Of a stretch of DNA of 64,000 nucleotides, positions 33,950 through 42,219 are shown piece after piece. The number at the start of each line of letters is the position of its first letter. The first letter of the stretch is position 1. The notes under the pieces are model-generated. The model was not told the origin of the DNA. It did not search any database and was given only the letters and a program-made list of their open reading frames with translations. Origin of the DNA: a bacterium (GTDB lineage Bacteria; JAJVIF01); NCBI GenBank assembly GCA_022072165.1, contig JAJVIF010000001.1, positions 647,353-711,352 of the forward strand, in the 5' to 3' direction. A program made the translations under genes and the position numbers.

Positions 33950-34681
33950 ATGCCCCGCGAAATGACAGCCCGACAGGCCGAAATCCTGCGGTTCATCGTG
34001 CAGTTCCAGCAGGAGCACGACTACACCCCTTCCTTCCGGGAGATTGCGCAGGAGTTTCAGATTCGTTCAACCAAAGCGATCAGCGATCACCTGCAGGCTC
34101 TGGAAGTGCGGGGCTATCTGACCCGGGAGAGAAAAAAAAGTCGGACCATTCGGCTGGAACCCGTCAGTTTTGAACTCTACGGCACGGGAGCGGCATCCTC
34201 TCCAGCGGCGTCTGCGCCTCCGCTGGGTTCCCTCAAACGATCCGGAACCAGCACGCTGAAGCCAGTAGCTCGGGTCGTCAGCATTGGCTCGCCAGTCCCG
34301 CTGATCGAAGGCGCTGCCATCGCAGCGAATCCTGCGGGCGCGACCGCGTTTGAGGACTATCCGATTTCGGATCTTCCAATCGACAGCGCGTTGTTTGGTG
34401 GGGGCGAGTGCTTCGCCATCCAGGTCTCCGGGGATTCCATGGAAGGCGCGCACATCTGTGATGGCGACCTGGCGATCATCCGGACGCAGCCAGAGGTTCG
34501 GGATGGGGAGATTGCCGCAGTCGACCTGGAAGGCGAAGTCACCCTCAAGTACTTCCGTCGACAGGGGAAAAATGTCACGCTGATCAGCGCCAATCCGCGC
34601 TATGCCCCCCGGGTCGTGGACCTCAGTCACGAGACTGTCCGGATTCTGGGCAAGTTTGTCGGAATCGTGCGACAGGCATAG
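33950..34681 (+). CDS. lexA: LexA repressor, SOS regulator
   Basis: A 243-residue LexA. Start ATG 33950 with GGAGG five bases upstream. Residues 1-70 are the winged helix-turn-helix (MTARQAEILRFIVQFQQEH, YTPSFREIAQEF, ISDHLQALEVRGYL). A Ser/Pro/Ala-rich linker of about 40 residues is longer than in E. coli. The S24 self-cleavage domain has Ser163 in VSGDSM and Lys200 in VTLKYF; their 37-residue spacing equals that of E. coli LexA (119/156). The scissile dipeptide is most simply Ala129-Gly130, 34 residues before the Ser, though alignment in this segment is loose. Likely autoregulated through the operator at 33888. Confidence 0.93.
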   Translation: MPREMTARQAEILRFIVQFQQEHDYTPSFREIAQEFQIRSTKAISDHLQALEVRGYLTRERKKSRTIRLEPVSFELYGTGAASSPAASAPPLGSLKRSGTSTLKPVARVVSIGSPVPLIEGAAIAANPAGATAFEDYPISDLPIDSALFGGGECFAIQVSGDSMEGAHICDGDLAIIRTQPEVRDGEIAAVDLEGEVTLKYFRRQGKNVTLISANPRYAPRVVDLSHETVRILGKFVGIVRQA

Positions 34682-34784
34682 CCTGAACAGCGCGCTCATT
34701 AATGACCAGGATGTGCTGGGAGCGGGCTCGTAATGGGGCTACACTGAGCGGACACCTGTGTTGCCTGCCAAGGAGTCCTGCCCC

Positions 34785-35276
34785 ATGACTGAGCCGCTCC
34801 CGGCCCTGGATCGATTCGCTATCCGGATGGAATTCACATACTCCGTTCCTCCCGCCCGCATCTGGAAAGCCATCACCGAAGAACTGCAGGCCTGGTGGGG
34901 TCCTCCATATCTCCTGGTGGACAGTGAACTGACCGAGCTCATCCTCGAGCCACGGTTGGGGGGACGTCTTTACGAAAAATGGGGCGGGAGTGATGGAGGC
35001 ATCTGGGGCGAGGTCACCTCGATCCGGCATGACCACTGGCTGGAAATCCGGGGGCAAATGGGGCTCCGGGCTCCGGCAGTCGCGATCGTTTGCTTTGAGA
35101 TCGATCCGGTCGATGCCGGGTGCATCCTGAAATTTAGTCATGTCGCTACCGGTGGCGCGGACTCTCAGGCAGAAGCAGCCTTCACGAAAGGCTGGAAGGA
35201 ACTGCTCGGCGACCGTCTTCGGCGGTGGCTGGAGCAGGGTATCCGACAGGAAGAAGTACCGGCGGTCCAGGCCTGA
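34785..35276 (+). CDS. SRPBCC/AHSA1-like protein
   Basis: A 163-residue protein starting at ATG 34785, with AAGGAG 8 bases upstream and a TACACT -10-like box near 34740. The helix-grip pattern is evident: FTYSVPPARIWKAITEELQAWWGPP, LEPRLGGRLYEKW, GEVTSIRHDHWLEIRG, and a C-terminal helix with TKGWKELLGDRLRRWLEQG. This is typical of AHSA1/SRPBCC-domain proteins, some of which act in stress or ligand binding. No specific ligand can be inferred. Convergent with glcD, 7 bp apart. Confidence 0.78.
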   Translation: MTEPLPALDRFAIRMEFTYSVPPARIWKAITEELQAWWGPPYLLVDSELTELILEPRLGGRLYEKWGGSDGGIWGEVTSIRHDHWLEIRGQMGLRAPAVAIVCFEIDPVDAGCILKFSHVATGGADSQAEAAFTKGWKELLGDRLRRWLEQGIRQEEVPAVQA

Positions 35277-35283
35277 CGTCGCG

Positions 35284-36729
35284 TCAATGCCCTGCAGGCT
35301 CGGCATCCGGCAGCATTTTTCCCGGATTCAGAATTCCCGCGGGATCAAAGGCGGCCTTGATGCGCCGGTAGAGTGCGATCTCAGCGGGGGAGATCCGGAT
35401 GGGCAGATAGTTTTTCTGGACCCAACCGATGCCATGTTCCCCTGAAATGGATCCTCCCAGCGCCACCACAGCCTGAAACATTTCCCGGATCGCTCCCGGC
35501 AGGACCTCCTCCCAGGTCGTTTCGTCCATCTCCCCCCGAATGATGTTGGCGTGGATGTTGCCATCCCCGGCGTGGCCGTAGGCGATGGTGGTAAGCCCGT
35601 AGCGGGCTGAAATCTCCTTGATGACCGCCACCAGTTCCGGCAGGGCAGCTCGCGGCGCAACCGTGTCCTCCTCTTTGTAGACCGAAATCGACTTCACCGC
35701 CATCCCGATGGCGCGACGCATGGCCCAGAGTTCCCGCTGCTGTTCCGGGGAGTCCGCGACCTGGACAGTCCCGGCTCCGATGGCTTCACAGACTTCCGCG
35801 ACCGCCAGAGTCTGACGCTCAATTTCAGCGTCATCGTGGCCATCCACTTCCAATAGCAACAGGGCAGCGGCATCTCTGTGAGGAAAGACTTTGTGGAGAT
35901 GCTGTTCGGCCGCTTTGATGGCGGCCTGCTCCATCAGTTCAGCGGCAGAGGGGACCACCCGGGCATGGAAGATCGCGGCCACCGCTTCAGCGGCGAGAGT
36001 CAGGCTGTCGAAGGGAATCAGAAAGAGGCGTCGGTGCGTAGGGAGCGGGATCAGCTTCACGATGATCTTTGTGATGACCGCCAGGGTTCCCTCGGAGCCA
36101 ATCAGGAGCTGGGCGATGTTGTAACCGGTGACATTTTTCAGCAGCTTGCCGCCGGTCTCGATGATTTCCCCGGTCGGCAGGACCGCTTCCACGCCCAGGA
36201 TGTAGTCCTTCGTGACGCCGTACTTCACGGCGTGCGGGCCACCGGCGTTCTCGGCCAGATTGCCGCCCAGCTGGCAGGAACCGCGCGAGGCGGGATCCGG
36301 GGGGTAGTAGAGTCCCTCTGCTTCGACTGCTTCCTGAAAGACCTGCGTAATGACTCCCGGCTCCACGACCGCCATCAGATTGGCGTGATCGATTTCGAGA
36401 ATGCGATTCAGGCGCTCGACACTGAGCACAACACCACCGAAGACCGGCAGGGCACCTCCGGAGAGACCAGTACCGCCCGCCCGGGGCGTGACCGGGATGC
36501 GGGCATCCGTGCAGAGCTTTAGGATGGCGCTGACTTCTGTGGCGGAGCCTGGACGGACCACGACTTCGGGCATGAACCGCAAGTCCTCGGTTTCATCGTG
36601 GGCATACGGCTCCATCGCGAAAGCATCGGTGAGCACCTGCTCAGCTCCGACAATCTCCCCGAGTCGGGAGATGATGTCGGGGGTAACCTGTTGAAATGAG
36701 TGCCCTGTGATGGCAGCAGCGACTGTCAT
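35284..36729 (-). CDS. glcD: FAD-linked oxidase, glycolate/D-lactate dehydrogenase GlcD-like
   Basis: A 481-residue FAD-binding protein of the GlcD/D-lactate dehydrogenase family. The FAD-binding PCMH domain shows VVRPGSATEVSAIL and VTPRAGGTGLSGGALP, then the DPASRGSCQLGGNLAENAGGPHAVKYG block and GSEGTLAVITKI. The C-terminal domain has YGHAGDGNIHANI and ISGEHGIGWVQKNYL, including the conserved His residues near the flavin. It oxidises a 2-hydroxy acid such as glycolate or D-lactate. GlcE and GlcF partners are not adjacent, so a stand-alone D-lactate-type enzyme is possible. CAGGAGCC precedes the ATG. Confidence 0.9.
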   Translation of the reverse strand: MTVAAAITGHSFQQVTPDIISRLGEIVGAEQVLTDAFAMEPYAHDETEDLRFMPEVVVRPGSATEVSAILKLCTDARIPVTPRAGGTGLSGGALPVFGGVVLSVERLNRILEIDHANLMAVVEPGVITQVFQEAVEAEGLYYPPDPASRGSCQLGGNLAENAGGPHAVKYGVTKDYILGVEAVLPTGEIIETGGKLLKNVTGYNIAQLLIGSEGTLAVITKIIVKLIPLPTHRRLFLIPFDSLTLAAEAVAAIFHARVVPSAAELMEQAAIKAAEQHLHKVFPHRDAAALLLLEVDGHDDAEIERQTLAVAEVCEAIGAGTVQVADSPEQQRELWAMRRAIGMAVKSISVYKEEDTVAPRAALPELVAVIKEISARYGLTTIAYGHAGDGNIHANIIRGEMDETTWEEVLPGAIREMFQAVVALGGSISGEHGIGWVQKNYLPIRISPAEIALYRRIKAAFDPAGILNPGKMLPDAEPAGH

Positions 36730-36790
36730 CTCGCTGGCTCCTGGGAGAGAAAATTCGGGAGTCGGTAGCGAGGATACCTGAGAGGCAGCG

Positions 36791-36796
36791 TACTAT
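36791..36796 (+). promoter_or_regulatory. -10 box TACTAT, leaderless start
   Basis: TACTAT followed by eight C residues and then the ATG at 36805. No Shine-Dalgarno sequence is present. Confidence 0.55.
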
Positions 36797-36804
36797 CCCC
36801 CCCC

Positions 36805-37647
36805 ATGAGTCTGGCCCTTTGGTGGACCGGCACGGTACGACTTCCCAACGAACAGGTGGGTGTCATAGGTCCGTTGGCGCTCCCCCCAGGCGAGGCGTCG
36901 ATCACAGCACTTTCCCGGGGAAAAGTTGTCCTGCGGTCGCGGGGCTGCACGGTCGCCATCGGCCCGGTCGAGCGGACCTGCTGGGGGACCGTCGGGGAGA
37001 CCGCCGATCTGGAGCAGGGGGTCTCCGCCCTGCTGGAGGACAACCCTACTTTTTCCTATCACGGGCCGTCCTGGAAGCAGGCCGGATTCACGCCCTGGCG
37101 GACCTGGACCACCTGGAAGCTTTCCACCACAGACTGGAAGGATCGTCGGCTCGATGCGGTCCGACGGCTGCTGCCCAGCCTCGGCCTCGACATCCGGGCC
37201 TGGCAGGCAGCGGACCGCGAAACCCTGAAGCCTGGGATCTTGCGACTGGTCCATACCTGGCAGGACCAGGAGCCTCTGGCGGTAGCGCTGCCAGTGGCCC
37301 TGGCCCGTCGCATTCTTGGTCAGCGACTGGCGGAACTCGAGCCGCTCCTCTGTTACGCCGTCTGGCGTCAGCAACAGCTCGTGGGGACTGTTGGGACCCG
37401 ACTGCTGCTCCAGCCCGAACGGATCGCGGTGATCGAAGGAGTCATGGTGGATGCCCAGCTCACGACGCCGGGGATTGCCGGGTTGCTACTTGATGGGGTA
37501 ATGCAACAGGCGGCCTCGCTCGGGGTGTCGCAGGTGATCGTGCGACGAGTGGCCGATGAGAGTCCGCTGGGCCATCGACTGGCGCGGATCGCGACCCCGC
37601 TACAGCGCCACACCGTGTATCAGTGTCGCCTGCAGATCGCGGAGTAG
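36805..37647 (+). CDS. Unknown protein with possible GNAT-like C-terminal half
   Basis: A 280-residue cytoplasmic protein. The C-terminal half has a pattern suggestive of a GNAT acyltransferase: strands LVGTVGTRLLL and IAVIEGVMVDAQL, then a loop-helix TTPGIAGLLLDGVMQQAASLG in the position of the acyl-CoA-binding motif A, then VSQVIVRR. The N-terminal half (TVRLPNEQVGVIGPLALPPG, SFYHGPSW-like region) is not recognised. I would call it a GNAT-like protein only tentatively. It lies 151 bp upstream of the PspA operon on the same strand. Confidence 0.55.
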   Translation: MSLALWWTGTVRLPNEQVGVIGPLALPPGEASITALSRGKVVLRSRGCTVAIGPVERTCWGTVGETADLEQGVSALLEDNPTFSYHGPSWKQAGFTPWRTWTTWKLSTTDWKDRRLDAVRRLLPSLGLDIRAWQAADRETLKPGILRLVHTWQDQEPLAVALPVALARRILGQRLAELEPLLCYAVWRQQQLVGTVGTRLLLQPERIAVIEGVMVDAQLTTPGIAGLLLDGVMQQAASLGVSQVIVRRVADESPLGHRLARIATPLQRHTVYQCRLQIAE

Positions 37648-37798
37648 AGTGCAGCATGGCGCGGGCATTGCTATCCTGCCTGCCAGACTGCCGTCTGCAG
37701 GGATGCAACTTCCCTCTGCTCTGGGAGTCTGTGCAGTACGAACACCGCAACCGGCGGAGCCGTCCAAACGCCGTCTGCCAGCCAGAGGAGCTCTCTCC

Positions 37799-38581
37799 AT
37801 GATCTTTTCCAAGCTCTGGGCCGCCTTCCGGGCGCAGCTCAACAAGATCGCCAACATCTTCTACCAGTCCGATCCGATCGCGACGATGCAGTATGAGTAT
37901 GACAAGGCGGTAGAGGAACTGAAGCAGGGCCGTCAGGGGCTGGAGCAGTATCGGGGTCTGGTGGAGACGGTCTCGCGGCAGCAGGCTAAGGCCAAGATTC
38001 ATGTGGAAAAGCTGGAAGCGCAGGTCAAGGCATATCTGAAGACCGGCGACCGGGAGACAGCCGCCAAGTTCGCGCTGGAGCTGCAGAAGGCGAAGGCAGA
38101 GATGCAGTCTGCCACGGACAATCTCAAGGCGCATGAAGAGGCCTACAACAACAACCTGAAGAAGATCAAGCACGCGAATGAAAAGCTCATGAGTCTGCGC
38201 GAGCGGATTCAGAAGTACGACGCCGAGCTGAAGATGAGCGCTGCTGAAGCGGAAATCGCCAAGCTGTCGGAAGTGATGGAGTTCAACATTACGACCGACT
38301 TCGGCGAGCTCGAGTCCATCATTCAGCGGAAAATCGACACGAACCGCGGCAAAGCCCGGGTGGCGATGGACATGTCGAGCAAGGGCCTGGCGGAAATCGA
38401 AGCCGAGGAGCGAATGCAGGCCGTCATGGCCGAGGAAGCGCTCCTGGCGATGGAGATCGAGATGGGGCTCAAGAGCCCTGAGACCACGCCGGTGGTGGAA
38501 AGCCAGAAAGATCTGGGACCGGCCGTGACCGAGGAGCCCCTCAAGGAACTGGGGCCGGTGGAAGAGACTTCCGGCCACTAA
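37799..38581 (+). CDS. pspA: PspA/IM30 family membrane-stress protein
   Basis: A 260-residue PspA/Vipp1-type ESCRT-III-like protein. It begins with the amphipathic helix expected for membrane binding (MIFSKLWAAFRAQLNKIANIF) and continues as a long coiled coil with DPIATMQYEYDKAVEELKQG near residue 25, the family's conserved first hairpin. The acidic/Pro-containing C-terminal tail (~residues 225-260) is longer than in E. coli PspA (222 residues). AGAGGAG lies 8 bases before the ATG at 37799. It heads a seven-gene same-strand operon with an ABC transporter and AAA+ protein. A TATCCT -10-like box occurs near 37670. Confidence 0.9.
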   Translation: MIFSKLWAAFRAQLNKIANIFYQSDPIATMQYEYDKAVEELKQGRQGLEQYRGLVETVSRQQAKAKIHVEKLEAQVKAYLKTGDRETAAKFALELQKAKAEMQSATDNLKAHEEAYNNNLKKIKHANEKLMSLRERIQKYDAELKMSAAEAEIAKLSEVMEFNITTDFGELESIIQRKIDTNRGKARVAMDMSSKGLAEIEAEERMQAVMAEEALLAMEIEMGLKSPETTPVVESQKDLGPAVTEEPLKELGPVEETSGH

Positions 38582-38649
38582 CAGAGCACCACACTCGTCT
38601 CACTTTCAATCTGGTCCGCCAGTGAACCTGCAGGGAGGTTGCTACACGA

Positions 38650-40374
38650 ATGTCCGGTCAACCGAAGCCGATGTTCTACATCGCACTGGGAATCATCATC
38701 CTGGGCCTCATTGGTCTGGCGGTCAGTCGCTCCGGAGCCGGGAAGGGTTCCAAGAGCGGCGGGCCCTCGATCAGCAAAGAGGAACTGGCTGATGCGGGAA
38801 TGGGAGCGGAAGCTGCCGACTCAGCCGGCATCACGACGGTGTCGGAGTACACCTATGTGCCGGCGCAGCGGCTGCCCGAGGTCAAAGGGGTCTCGAACTA
38901 CAAGCCCCTGAAAGACCGGACGGTTCGCTTCGCCATCAATGTCTGGGCAGGCTGGGCACCCATCGTGCTGGCCAACAACGGCTTTGCTCCGGGAAAGACC
39001 TGGCAGGCACCGGGCGGTCAGCCGTTCAAGGTTGAACTGGTGCTGATCGACAACCCCGTGTCGATGCGGGATGCCTACGCCGCTGGCGAAGTGCATATCG
39101 GCTGGGCGACGCTGGACATGGTGCCGCTCTTTCTCGACAGCCTGCAGCGCGACTCCCGGGTGATGCCACGTATCTTCCAGCAGATCGACTGGTCAAACGG
39201 TGGCGACGGTATCGTGGTGCGGGACCGCATCAAAACGATGAGCGATCTGCGGGGGCAGACCATCGTGCTCGCCCAGAATTCGCCATCGGAGTTCTTCGTC
39301 CTCAATGCCCTGATCAACGCCGGTGTGCAGCCTTCGGAAGTCACCTTCAAGTACACCGAGGATGCCTTTCAGGCTGCAGCCGCGTTTAACGCGGACAAGA
39401 AGATCGCAGCCTGCGTCTCCTGGGCTCCGGACATCTACAACCTGTCCGAGATTCCGGGCAACAAGCTCATTGTCTCGACTCAGACCGCCAACAAACTGAT
39501 CGCCGATGTCTGGTTCTCCCGCGCGGACTTTGCCAAGGACCATCCGGACATCATCGAGGGGCTGACCCGGGGCATCTTCGATGCGATGATCGACCTGGAA
39601 GGCGACACCGCCAAACAGTCCGCTTCCAAGCTCATGGCGGCAGGGTATGGCATCCCGGACACTGATGCCTTCGCCATGCTGGCAGATGCCCATTCCACGA
39701 ACTACGCTGAAAATCGCGACTTCTTCATTAACCAGAACAATCCAACCAACTTTGAGCGGACCTGGAACACGGCGTACTTCCTGTACCGGAAGATCGGGAA
39801 AGTGGGGACGCCGGTCCCCTTCGATCAGGTAATGGACTTCTCGGTGCTGAAAAAGCTGGAGAAGGAACCGAAGTACGCGAATCAGCAGAACACCTACGGG
39901 ATGCAGTTCGTGCCGGCGAGTGCGGCGACCATCCAGGCGGAGTCAGAGGAGATTCTGACCAAGACGGTCACGATCCACTTCTACCCGAACTCATGGGACC
40001 TCTACAAGAAGGTGATGAAGGATGTCGGTGGCAAGCAGGTGGAGCAGCTTTATGACCCCAATGTCGACCTGATCATCGAAGAGGTCGGCAAGCTGGCGGG
40101 GCAGTATGGTGCCGCCCGCATCGTCATTGAGGGACATACCGACTCCAGCCTCAAAGGGCGGGTCCCGGACAGCCTGGTGAAGGAGCTTTCCAGCAATCGG
40201 GCGAACTCAGTCAAAGAGCAGATCCTGAAAAAGTTCAATACGCTGCAGCCGAATCAGTTTTCCACGGCTGGTGTCGGCTGGGATCGCCCCTTCGACCAGA
40301 ACGACCTGCTGAATCACGCCAAGAATCGTCGGGTGGAGATCAAGGTCTATCCCGCAGAGGCTCCTGCCGGGTAG
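38650..40374 (+). CDS. Membrane-anchored substrate-binding protein fused to OmpA-like domain
   Basis: A 574-residue fusion. Residues ~8-26 (MFYIALGIIILGLIGLAVS) are a single hydrophobic anchor without a lipobox or obvious cleavage site. Residues ~90-400 form a periplasmic binding protein of the NMT1/TauA/SsuA type (VRFAINVWAGWAPIVLANNG, AYAAGEVHIGWATLDMVPL, LRGQTIVLAQNSPSEFFVLNAL). Residues ~430-570 are an OmpA-C domain with IVIEGHTDSS, LSSNRANSVKEQIL and NRRVEIKV, carrying the Asp and Arg that bind diaminopimelate. So the binding protein is probably tied to both the inner membrane and peptidoglycan. GGGAGG is 12 bases upstream. The ABC permease follows 2 bp later. Confidence 0.88.
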   Translation: MSGQPKPMFYIALGIIILGLIGLAVSRSGAGKGSKSGGPSISKEELADAGMGAEAADSAGITTVSEYTYVPAQRLPEVKGVSNYKPLKDRTVRFAINVWAGWAPIVLANNGFAPGKTWQAPGGQPFKVELVLIDNPVSMRDAYAAGEVHIGWATLDMVPLFLDSLQRDSRVMPRIFQQIDWSNGGDGIVVRDRIKTMSDLRGQTIVLAQNSPSEFFVLNALINAGVQPSEVTFKYTEDAFQAAAAFNADKKIAACVSWAPDIYNLSEIPGNKLIVSTQTANKLIADVWFSRADFAKDHPDIIEGLTRGIFDAMIDLEGDTAKQSASKLMAAGYGIPDTDAFAMLADAHSTNYAENRDFFINQNNPTNFERTWNTAYFLYRKIGKVGTPVPFDQVMDFSVLKKLEKEPKYANQQNTYGMQFVPASAATIQAESEEILTKTVTIHFYPNSWDLYKKVMKDVGGKQVEQLYDPNVDLIIEEVGKLAGQYGAARIVIEGHTDSSLKGRVPDSLVKELSSNRANSVKEQILKKFNTLQPNQFSTAGVGWDRPFDQNDLLNHAKNRRVEIKVYPAEAPAG

Positions 40375-40376
40375 GC

Positions 40377-41309
40377 ATGGAGACTCTGACTCCCCCACCC
40401 TCAGAGTCGGCACCTGTGCCAACTGAGAGTCATGAGCAGCAAACCACCCGGGTGAGCCGTCGGGCAGCCCGGGTGGAGTCGGCTATGCAGCGGAAGCCAC
40501 GCCATGAACGCCCCGCGCTGCGAGTTACGCCTTCGCTGCTGCTGGGCAGGCTCCTCGGCCTGAGTTGCGTCGCGATCGTGCTGGTGGTCTGGACCATTCT
40601 GACCCACGGCAAATCGTCCGAAGAGCGGATCATTTCCGCTGTGATTCTTCCCAGTCCGGGAGAAGTGCTGGCGAGTTTTCCGGTACTGGTCCAGGAGCGG
40701 GAACTGTTTCCGAGCATCGCAGCAACGCTCGACCGGGTGCTGCGGGGATTCGGGCTCGCTATCCTCGTCGGGGTCCCCATGGGGATCCTCGGTGGGTCGT
40801 TTCCAGCGCTGCGATCTTTCTTAGGGCCGCTGGAAGTCTTCGGCCGCAACATCCCGGTGGCAGCGCTGATTCCGCTGACCCTGCTCTGGTTCGGCATCGA
40901 TGAGTTGCAGAAGTACATGTTCATCTTCATCGCAGCGGTCCCCTTCGTGTTCTACGACTCCGCCACCGCCATTGGAGCAGTCCCGCAGCGTTATGTAGAG
41001 ACGGCAGAGACACTGGGAGCGTCGCGCTCGCAGATCATCATGAAGGTCCTGATTCCGCTGGCGCTGCCGGACATCTACAACAGCCTGCGACTCCTCTTCG
41101 GGCTCGCGTTTGGGTACATCATGCTGGCGGAGCTGGTTAATGCCGAACAGGGGCTGGGGGCATTGCTGAATATCAGCCAGCGTCGGGGCCTGAATCAGGA
41201 TATCTTCGCCATCCTGCTCATCATCGGCAGCCTGGCGTATGGCATCGATCGCCTTCTGGTCTTCCTGCAGCATGGCTTCTTCCCCTGGCGACCGGAGGCT
41301 GAAGGATGA
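40377..41309 (+). CDS. ABC transporter permease, NitT/TauT (SsuC-like)
   Basis: A 310-residue inner-membrane permease of the SsuC/TauC/NrtB family. A long polar cytoplasmic N-terminus (~55 residues) precedes six hydrophobic segments starting at LLGLSCVAIVLVVWTIL. The ATPase-coupling EAA loop is VETAETLGASRSQIIMKVLIPLALP near residue 205. Transporters of this type import organosulfonates, nitrate, aminopyrimidines or related ligands. It begins 2 bp after the binding protein and overlaps the ATPase gene by 4 bp (ATGA). Confidence 0.92.
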   Translation: METLTPPPSESAPVPTESHEQQTTRVSRRAARVESAMQRKPRHERPALRVTPSLLLGRLLGLSCVAIVLVVWTILTHGKSSEERIISAVILPSPGEVLASFPVLVQERELFPSIAATLDRVLRGFGLAILVGVPMGILGGSFPALRSFLGPLEVFGRNIPVAALIPLTLLWFGIDELQKYMFIFIAAVPFVFYDSATAIGAVPQRYVETAETLGASRSQIIMKVLIPLALPDIYNSLRLLFGLAFGYIMLAELVNAEQGLGALLNISQRRGLNQDIFAILLIIGSLAYGIDRLLVFLQHGFFPWRPEAEG

Positions 41310-42211
41310 GCACCTCCCCCGCCACGGAGCCCAGGCCTTTGGAGGAGCCGCGCTCCGCCGAAGCACCGAATCCGCCGCCATCCGGGAGACCCCCGGTGGT
41401 GCGATTCTCACAGGTCAGCAAGACGTTCTTCGCCGGAACCCCCAGGGAACATACGGCTGTCCGGGATGTCTCGTTTGAGGTCGAAGACCTCGAGGGGCAC
41501 GGCGAGTTCATTGGGATTCTTGGGCCTTCCGGTTGCGGCAAATCGACTGTTCTGCGCTGTATCGCCGGGCTGGCGCCGCATCATCCACCGACCAGCGGCG
41601 AAGTGAGTGTGATGGGACGTCCGGTGCTCGGTCCGGGAAGCGACCGGGGGATGGTTTTCCAGGACTACACTTCCTTCGATCATCTGACTGTGCTGGATAA
41701 CGTCGCCTTCGGACTGGAATGCCAGGGCATTTCAACGGCGGACCGATATGAGCAGGCGCGTCACTGGATTCAGAAGGTGGGGCTGAATGTCGACCGGGAT
41801 GTGTACAAATTTCCGCATCAGCTGTCTGGTGGGATGCGGCAGCGGGTCGCCATCGCCCGGAGTTTGATTCTGCATCCGAAGCTGATCCTCATGGACGAGC
41901 CCTTCGGAGCACTCGATCCTGCCACCCGACTCAACATGCAGGATATGCTGATCAGCCTCTGGCGGGAACTGGAAGCCACGGTCTTTTTTGTGACGCACAG
42001 CGTGGAAGAGGCCATTTATCTGGGGGATCGCATCTACATCTTTTCCCCAGCCCCGGGAACTATTCTGAAAGAGATGCGGGTCCCGCCGCCGGATCGTCCA
42101 GCGAAAGAGATGCAGCGGGACCAGGCATTTCAGGACCTGGTGTTTGAAGTCCGGGATCTCGTCGAGACCTTAGAATCGGAGGCGCAGGCGAAACGTCGGC
42201 CTGCCACCTAA
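41306..42211 (+). CDS. ABC transporter ATP-binding protein, NitT/TauT (SsuB-like)
   Basis: A 301-residue ABC ATPase. Walker A GPSGCGKST near residue 73, Q-loop VFQDYTSFDHLTVLDN, signature LSGGMRQRVAIARSL, Walker B LILMDEPFGALD and the switch His in VFFVTHSVEEAIYLGD. An extra Pro/Glu-rich stretch of about 30 residues precedes the domain. It pairs with the permease upstream (ATGA overlap). Confidence 0.93.
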   Translation: MSTSPATEPRPLEEPRSAEAPNPPPSGRPPVVRFSQVSKTFFAGTPREHTAVRDVSFEVEDLEGHGEFIGILGPSGCGKSTVLRCIAGLAPHHPPTSGEVSVMGRPVLGPGSDRGMVFQDYTSFDHLTVLDNVAFGLECQGISTADRYEQARHWIQKVGLNVDRDVYKFPHQLSGGMRQRVAIARSLILHPKLILMDEPFGALDPATRLNMQDMLISLWRELEATVFFVTHSVEEAIYLGDRIYIFSPAPGTILKEMRVPPPDRPAKEMQRDQAFQDLVFEVRDLVETLESEAQAKRRPAT

Positions 42212-42219
42212 GGTCCACC

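Noticed and set aside
33950-34681. Loss of the LexA cleavage site (Ile112-Gly113 in the usual VAAG position)
   Set aside because: Ala129-Gly130 lies 34 residues before the catalytic Ser, close to the 35 of E. coli, so a normal Ala-Gly site is the simpler reading.
37460-38578. Minus-strand open frame opposite pspA
   Set aside because: Leu/His/Arg-rich antisense of the coiled-coil pspA gene.
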